This document shows, one piece after another, positions 57,930 to 64,000 of a DNA stretch of 64,000 nt. The translations under genes were made by a program, and so were the position numbers. Below the pieces are notes generated by a model, which had not been told where the DNA came from, did not search any database, and was given only the letters and a program-made list of their open reading frames with translations. Position 1 is the first letter of the stretch. Every line of letters starts with the position of its first letter. Source of the DNA: Ephydatia muelleri (taxonomy: Eukaryota > Porifera > Demospongiae > Spongillida > Spongillidae); NCBI GenBank assembly GCA_013339895.1, contig JABACO010000017.1, positions 1,014,315 to 1,078,314 on the forward strand. Direction: 5' to 3'.

Positions 57930-58572
57930 GAGTTATTGGACATTCATCTTGTGATAATTAAAACATTTCAAAGGTGAGGCTGGCTCGGGTGAGGCTTTAT
58001 TGCTATTGGCGCATCGTGGTTAGAACCACAGAAAATAGGTGAAGATGTTGGGGAGGGGGTGGTGTGTGTATGTCTGGGGACGGTTACTTCGGTGCATTCG
58101 CTACAACTTATATACTGCTACTGAAACAAGCTGTATTGCTTTTTCGACATAACACTTAATCGCTAGGTTGGTTGCTACGGAGATGTAATAAAATACCGTA
58201 AGTTTCTATTTAGTGCCTAGGTTCGTCTGGTCTCGCCTAGGTCAAAAAGTCCGTAACTAACGGCAGTAGCAGAAGCCCTCCTGCGATAAACCTAGGGTAT
58301 CCCTCCTGATGTTGAAAAGACAAGTGGGGTGAAGGAGCCATGCTCTATTTCACGTATACGTTGGTCATACAATCTCTGGTCATTAGAGTTTCGGTGCTGT
58401 GATGAATTACTGATTAATTCAATTAATGATTTAAAAACATTATTATCTACAACATACAATTATTGAAAACTCGTTGAAGGTAGAACTCATGACGGTAAGC
58501 GTGGCACCGAGACAGAGTTTGATTAAAACGTTCTGTAAGACCATTAGTCTAAGCATAGATACGATGCGAAAG
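57930..58572. other. Intergenic, nothing recognised
   Basis: AT-rich unique sequence between the zinc-finger gene and the Ginger-like element; no exon, RNA gene or repeat structure that I can support. Confidence 0.5.
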
Positions 58573-58967
58573 CTGTACCGCCCTTGCCAAAAGTGTACCG
58601 GGTTGTGAAACACTCCTTATCAGTTTTCTATTTCCGTGGTTTACTATGTCCCCACCACCGTTTTAAGTGGTAGGAACTGACTGTATATAGTGCTGCCACA
58701 TTTATACATGTATATCTGGTACGTGTTCGTGTAGGATGAACTGAACATCAGTGAAGCCAAGTTTCACAAGTCGCTTTCACTGTTATATTAGACCAAACGA
58801 TTTCATCTACAATTATCTAAACTAAATGTTACAACGCAGCAGCTCAATTGTCCACTTGCTACAAATTTGGCAGTCAAATATTGTAACTCCGCTATACATA
58901 AAGCTTGTAGCAAAAATTGTACCGACTTTACCAAAAGTGTACCGGGCTGTTATAAAACGGTTCTTAG

Positions 58968-59726
58968 CTAATATGCATGCATCTTCTCGTACTTCGTACT
59001 GAGCGAATTATATTTCTTTATATCACTATACTGTAACCTATGACACAACCGTCCATTCATAGCTATTAATTGTTTAACTTTTTTTTTTAATGAAAGAAAA
59101 GTAATCGCAGAACCATGCATAGTGGTTGGAAATATTTGTAGCCTCCTTGGAGTGCACAGACTGCTGTTGTCAGCAGAGGAAGAATTTGTAAACTTGAGCC
59201 ATTTGTAGTTCTGTCCACATTTGGTGAACACAAATATTGAAGTCCCCAACATATTAGCAGCTGCAAATATTTCTACTTCTGTAGCCCAGACTGATGGACT
59301 GTGCATGTTTGTCTGCTGTAAATAATCATTCACTGATTGACTGTGTCCAATATAGCATGACATCAATCCAGCATTGTGTGCAATATATGTTGTTATTAGT
59401 GTTCTGAATTCAATATGATCATCTTGAGAACCAGTCACCAAAAATGCCAGTGCCCTAAAAAAACAGTTGCCATCTCCCAAAATTTTCCAGTGGCAGCATG
59501 CAGGAAAATGATTGATGCTATAATTAAAATGTTCTTGTGTGTGACTAACATTGCCCCTGATGAATCTTATCCCAAGCAACTGACACATCCTTTTCTGCCA
59601 AGCCTCACACACAGGCCAGTATGGAATGTTACTGCTCTCATTCTCAGTGTCATCTACTTGCTTAATGTGTTTATAACATATACACCTTTTTCTTAAATCC
59701 TTCAAATTCTTCATGCAGGTCTTCAT
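58968..59726 (-). pseudogene. OTU-type cysteine protease domain of the transposon
   Basis: A 252-codon open frame on the minus strand. The catalytic Asp/Cys motif is clear in WKILGDGNCFFRALAFLVTG (about residues 85-105) and matches OTU deubiquitinases. The C-terminal part, where the catalytic His should be, reads FPTTMHGSAITFL, while a neighbouring frame reads ISNHYAWF, so a late frameshift is possible. In mobile elements OTU domains may protect the transposase from ubiquitination (inference). It is probably the 3' end of the integrase gene rather than an independent gene. Confidence 0.65.
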
Positions 59727-59823
59727 TTATAACAACAAAATAACCCCCAAATGCCTCCACAAGTGGTGTCTCACACCATACCAAATTCTGTACTCTGCCC
59801 ATAAAAAGACAGTAGCATCCTTG

Positions 59824-62000
59824 CTAAGTAATTACTCTCTTTTGTTTAAATCCAGTGATGTTTCCTAAAGTAATGAGAGATATACCTGTATTAGTGCATG
59901 TGAATAAGTAATGATCACAACTTGCATCAAATATTTCATCCTCTTCATGAGCATCATAGCGTAGTTCATCAGCACCAGTCCTCCATAGTCGCACAAGGCT
60001 TGGGGAATTCAACTGCTCCCAAACTCTATCGCTATCTATATTGTCCAAGTCCACTACTTCAGGTTGTCTTTTGATGCAAGTATTATTTCTCTTTTCTCTT
60101 GTGCAACTATCATTACCTTTCTTAACTGGAGTACAATAAGGTTTAAGGTGTATTTCACTAACCCTCACAACTGTACTTTCTGGATTCTCCACATGCTGCA
60201 CATAGTAGATTCCTTTTCCAAGGTATGGTGTAAGGTCCAACATACTTAGAATCTAACTTTCCTCCTGCTCTTCTGAAGTCTGTCATTAGGACAAGTTCAC
60301 CAATTGTAAAATAATTTGGATTTGCATGCTTTCTGTCATACACATATTTTTGTCTCTTTTGAGCATGCTGATAATTTTTTGCCGCTGTTTGGCTAGCATC
60401 TCAATGTCTGTACTTGAAACTTCATTATCACTGAAATTGTGGTGCTCATTTCCATATCTATTGGCATAATGGCTTTGTGCCCAAACATCACTTCAAAAGG
60501 CGAGAATGATGTAGACTCGTGAATGGATGTATTATACGCATACATTTTCATTCTCAGATACAAATTTCCTAAGCATGTTTTGAAGTGTCTGGTTGAACCT
60601 TTTGTTCAGTCCATTGCCCTTCCAAAAAAATGAGAATTATTTGTACATGTGTATTTGTTTATGCATACGTAGAACACTTTTATGTTATGCTCACAACATA
60701 AAAGGGTGAAAAAAAAGTTCATTTTTCAATTTACTTGGTCATTTGCTTCTAAAAATTGCATGTGTGCACATAACACAAAGTTGTGGTGAAAATATGACCT
60801 TAAAAGGCTAGGTATAGGAGAATAGTGATATATGTACTATTATAATGCGGTTGAAGTTGCATTGCGATTTAACTGCACTGAAATGTATTTTGCAATAAAA
60901 ATTTATTTGCACATAGTTAATAATAATTGCAGTGATTATTGCTCATGGCTTTGGTGGCAGTGTAACATCAATTAAGTGGTTTATATTAGTAATGTAATGG
61001 GTCAATTCAACACATGTACTATGTACTGGTATCACATCGGGCAAAATAGCATTGTTTTATACAGTATTCGCTAACCTGTGGATGATATGGTGTAGATATC
61101 CTTTTGATTCCTAAAGCCTTTGCCAATTGGCCATCAAGTTTATTCCTAAATTCACCTCCATTGTCAGATGTTAATACCTTTGGAATCCCCATTCTCATAA
61201 AGATCTGCATATGGAACTAAATAGGTTCATAATAAGTTATTAATCAGGCATTACCTTGAACAAGGCAGCAGAAACGCCATTTGCATTTTTACTGGACAGT
61301 GGACAGCTTCTGCAAACTTCGAAAAGTAGTCGCTGATTGTTAAAATATATTAATTTCTTTTGAGTGAGGTGGGCAGGGGGCCAACAAAATCTATTTCAAT
61401 ATGGAACCATGGAGCCTTGACAGGCTCTGGATGCAACTCTGGTGTTGAGATCACCATCTTTCTATTAACTCGTTGGCAGATGTCACGTATCCGAATCTTG
61501 AAAGGAGAAAAAACGTGGTCACACCTGATTATGGTAAATGAATACATACACGGCCATTTGGTAAGGAGACAAAGCTATGCACACCATTTCTTTCACACCT
61601 CTGACTATTCCACTCCACATATAGCGTTCAGTGATTCTGGCGATGGTTCGCTTCTCACCCATATGTGTCCAGCCGTTGGATCGCTATGGCAGGCTGCTAA
61701 GATCATTACTCTGAGTTGCTCTTCACGTGTTCTTACAAACCTCAACTCAAGTACCTGCATTGCAACCATGCAACAACATATTGGGTATAAATTATGTACA
61801 TTGTGCCCTTACTCGATCTTTCTTCTTTATACAAAACACCATCACGAAGAAAACACATCGCCGCCTTTCTTCTGATTGCCCTTTTTATCCCATCGCTGGA
61901 TCCGTATAGGATAACTAGACTCTTTGAGGTAGAAAAAGACCGCATCCATCATTTCTCTATCGTCTACTGTAACTGAATCATCGTTCGCTATCATTGCAGC
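59824..62000 (-). pseudogene. Integrase-like transposase, multiply frameshifted
   Basis: In minus-strand order: an N-terminal helix region (RAIRRKAAMCFLRDGVLYKE, about 61900-61840); an HHCC zinc-binding segment (AACHSDPTAGHMGEKRTIAR, about 61690-61620, then IRDICQRVNRK near 61480); and the DDE core with WFHIEIDFVGPLP (about 61400), DYFSKFAEA (about 61320), LTSDNGGEFRNKL (about 61150) and GLNKRFNQTLQN (about 60595). Next come YNTSIHESTSFSPFEVMFG (about 60530-60480) and a C-terminal segment with KYVGPYTI and GIYYVQHVENPE. The third catalytic acid, normally Glu in the NGLxERFN context, is Lys. Frame changes occur near 61900, 61290 and 60570. It is inactive. Confidence 0.75.
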
Positions 62001-62207
62001 GCTGTCCTCCATTTCTCTCATGCATTCAAACTTTTAAACCACGTGGCTTGAGGTGCTTGTATGTGCGGATGTAAGCCGCTATCATCTCATTTATTCGAGG
62101 ATAATCATTCACTCTGCACGAAGTACGAGAGAATGCATGCATGATGTGAATTTTTAGTTAAGAACTATGTTATAACAACCCGGTACACTTTTGGCAAGGG
62201 CGGTACA

Positions 62208-62640
62208 GTTTTCTCAACCAAAGTTGTACCGGGCGGTACAATTATTGCGACTAAAAAAGTACCACCCGGTACAATTTTCGTCCGGTACATGACGGTCCCC
62301 ATTTCTACGCAAGGGTCCCCATGCAGTTCTACGTAGAATTGGTGACGGGAGGTTCTCAGTTCTATGGGGTCCCCAATTCTACCTGACAGCGGTACTACTA
62401 ATCATTTGTTGGTCGAGATTATAAGGCATGGTCACAAATGGCCATTTTCATTCTCGATCCATATCTATCTTCTGGAGAACAAAAAGTGCTGCTGAGCATT
62501 TCAAAGGTAGTTCTGCTAATAGTGTTTTGACTTAAGTTTAAGATATTCAAGTTTTTGACACAGGTATTTTTTATATAGCGTACTGCTGCCATTTTGAGCC
62601 ATCACAAGCTGAACAACTGAGGCACATTTGCCAGGAGTTT
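62208..62640. other. Spacer with TGTACC motifs
   Basis: It contains extra copies of the Ginger-like end motif and three short GGTCCCCA(A/T)TTCTAC repeats (62295-62385). No gene seen. Confidence 0.5.
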
Positions 62641-63730
62641 GTTGATAATTGCATTGCTCACGTGCCGGAGTTGGCCCATAAGCAAAAGACACACCACCTT
62701 CTACATCTGGTTGAAAGTATGCTTGACTAAGGGCCATCATCAGCATTTAGTGCTGAAAGGTGATGGTACTACATAACAAAGCTGTCTCATATAATTTATT
62801 ATCTGCACTATATAGGTGTGAATCATTCAATTCAATGGTTCGTCTACAGAACATCTTTGGGAATAAACTTTCTCCCAGCAGAAATGTAGCTAACCACTTT
62901 GCTTGTGTGGAGCACATTCGTTTTATCTGTGAAGGTGGCCTTTTCAACAATAATGCACAGTTAAGATGCATATGATTCTAATATTGTATGTATAATATGT
63001 TGGTTTTTGTTTTGCAGATGTGGCAGTGGGCTGTGTGAACTTTACAAAATAAAGGCAGTTCAACACTTTTTTAACTCCATCTCCATGAAGGACTTAAATT
63101 GTGCCAAGAGAATTTATCAACCAGGCTGTGGACGAAATGTTTGAACCATAGCTGCTCTTTAGTCATTGTGAACACTCATTCCCTTTCCAGGTTTCCACAA
63201 AGGTACCTCTTGAATATGTCAGCTCAAGATCTCTCTTCGGCAACTCTCAGCCAACTCTAGCTCACCATGAATCCTCCATTTGAAATACTCCTGGACTTTG
63301 GTGAAGTACATCATCAGACAGTTGTGCAGTACAGTGTTTCTCACAAACATGACTCTGGTGAATATGTTCAGCTACATACTCCTATAAATGAGGTACAGCA
63401 ATTTGACGATCATCTCAATGCAGAATAGTATTACTCTCAAATGCATTTATCCTATATATGTACCTCTGTAGTTCAAGTATGGTCAGCTCCTTACTACGCT
63501 CATGCTAACATCGAGTGGTGCATCTGTGTGTTTAGTGCGAGGGTTTGAAGCAATGGCCCTGGCTGATGGAACTCCACTTTTGAACAAATTTGACTTTCCG
63601 TTATTCTCATTATCATGAACTATTCTCTCAGTGGATAGCACCAACATACTTGCAGCAGTCTCTTTTGTCCACGAATGTGATGAAGATGTGGAAAGAAACA
63701 TGCAGATAACCCAAGAACGAGAAGAAACAG
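62640..63730 (+). pseudogene. Decayed transposon gene with ESFNSMVR..PSR motif
   Basis: Plus-strand reading: KQKTHHLLHLVESMLD, a stop, then GPSSAFSAER. A probable 55-bp GT-AG intron (62759-62813) follows, then CESFNSMVRLQNIFGNKLS, PSRNVANHF and FICEGG (to about 62945). Further blocks are SGASVCLVRGFEAMALADG (about 63513-63570) and SFVHECDEDVERNMQITQ (about 63660). The FESFNxxxR..N..PSRDIA pattern is known from transposon proteins in fungi and animals (KDZ-related in my memory; family tentative). Stops and frame changes show it is dead. A C-terminal tail with LVRG is followed by unassigned sequence to 63976. Confidence 0.5.
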
Positions 63731-63739
63731 ACATGCCAA

Positions 63740-64000
63740 AACTTGTACTCGAACATAATTGGAGTAATGTGCCTTTCTGTTACAACATTTATTGTGTTCA
63801 ATAGATTCCTAATGAATTATCCCGAACTAACATATTTAGCGATCCCTGGGTACCAGCCTTCCAGCTGCTCTATTAAGTACGGCCCGTATCAGGCCTTTTA
63901 CGCCCTCGGTACGGCCCTTATACGCGTTATGGTGAGGGTACGGAGAGGACCCGTTTGTTACGATGAACTACAATAATGGGAACGAACGTGCCTGTATCGG
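63740..64000. other. Window end, unassigned
   Basis: An open plus-strand stretch (63743-63976) shows no recognisable motif. The end is enriched in short TACGGCCC/TACGCG motifs (63880-63930). I cannot assign it. Confidence 0.35.

Larger units (their letters stand above)
58573..62207 (-). mobile_element. Ginger-like integrase transposon, decayed
   Basis: Left TGTACCGCCCTTGCCAAAAG and right CTTTTGGCAAGGGCGGTACA are inverted ends of about 34 bp. More copies of the TGTACCGGG/CCCGGTACA motif lie inside the left end (58916-58950) and outside the right end (62219-62288). The element carries a minus-strand, integrase-derived gene and an OTU domain. Ginger DNA transposons encode a retroviral-type integrase core and, in some lineages, OTU proteases. 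TGT..ACA ends fit, but I could not find the expected 4-bp target duplication. Confidence 0.65.

Overview
The window is eukaryotic and animal. It holds intron-rich genes with GT/AG splice sites, very many (CA)n, (GA)n and minisatellite tracts, and a dense load of DNA transposons. The gene set (EEFSEC, TGFBRAP1/Vps3, NTHL1, an immunoglobulin-domain receptor, a class I Rab11-FIP) is metazoan. Several transposon and P-loop NTPase families resemble ones I associate with sponges and other early-branching animals, so a demosponge-like invertebrate is my best guess (inference, not proven).

Layout. 1-2.7 kb: the last three recognisable exons of EEFSEC on the minus strand, one carrying an apparent 1-base frameshift. 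2.9-5.2 kb: a 2.3 kb DNA transposon with 32-bp terminal inverted repeats, then a 250-bp TA-flanked MITE. 6.3-7.4 kb: the last four exons of TGFBRAP1 on the plus strand. The 5' parts of both flanking genes are missing from the 3.6 kb between them. 8.3-14.8 kb: complete NTHL1 on the minus strand, five exons, 290 aa, with enormous intronic minisatellites. It is divergent from a complete eight-exon Ig-domain membrane receptor (15.5-18.8 kb).

19-28.9 kb: two neighbouring long-inverted-repeat (foldback) elements. The first is complete (5.1 kb, 2.0 kb arms, 6-bp target duplication). The second is damaged: it carries a 130-bp perfect palindrome and an hAT-like insertion, and is truncated against a xanthine-dehydrogenase-like fragment. 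30.5-32.8 kb: debris of P-loop NTPase and retroelement coding sequence. 33.4-34.5 kb: an intact single-exon P-loop ATPase gene. 34.7-37.1 kb: an inverted-repeat element holding remnants of two different transposase families. 37.35-38.1 kb: a second hAT-like non-autonomous element. 38.1-42 kb: intergenic.

42.1-53.0 kb: a complete Rab11-FIP gene of eight exons (903 aa, C2 domain at the N terminus, Rab-binding domain at the C terminus). Its exon phases close exactly. 56.4-57.2 kb: a two-exon 3CxxC zinc-finger gene. 58.6-62.2 kb: a decayed Ginger-like integrase transposon with an OTU protease domain. 62.6-63.7 kb: a decayed plus-strand transposon gene.

The genes do not form one pathway. NTHL1 repairs oxidised pyrimidines, EEFSEC decodes selenocysteine, and TGFBRAP1 and Rab11-FIP both act in endosomal trafficking. 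All exon boundaries were read by eye from splice sites, reading phase and protein-family resemblance. No search or alignment was run.
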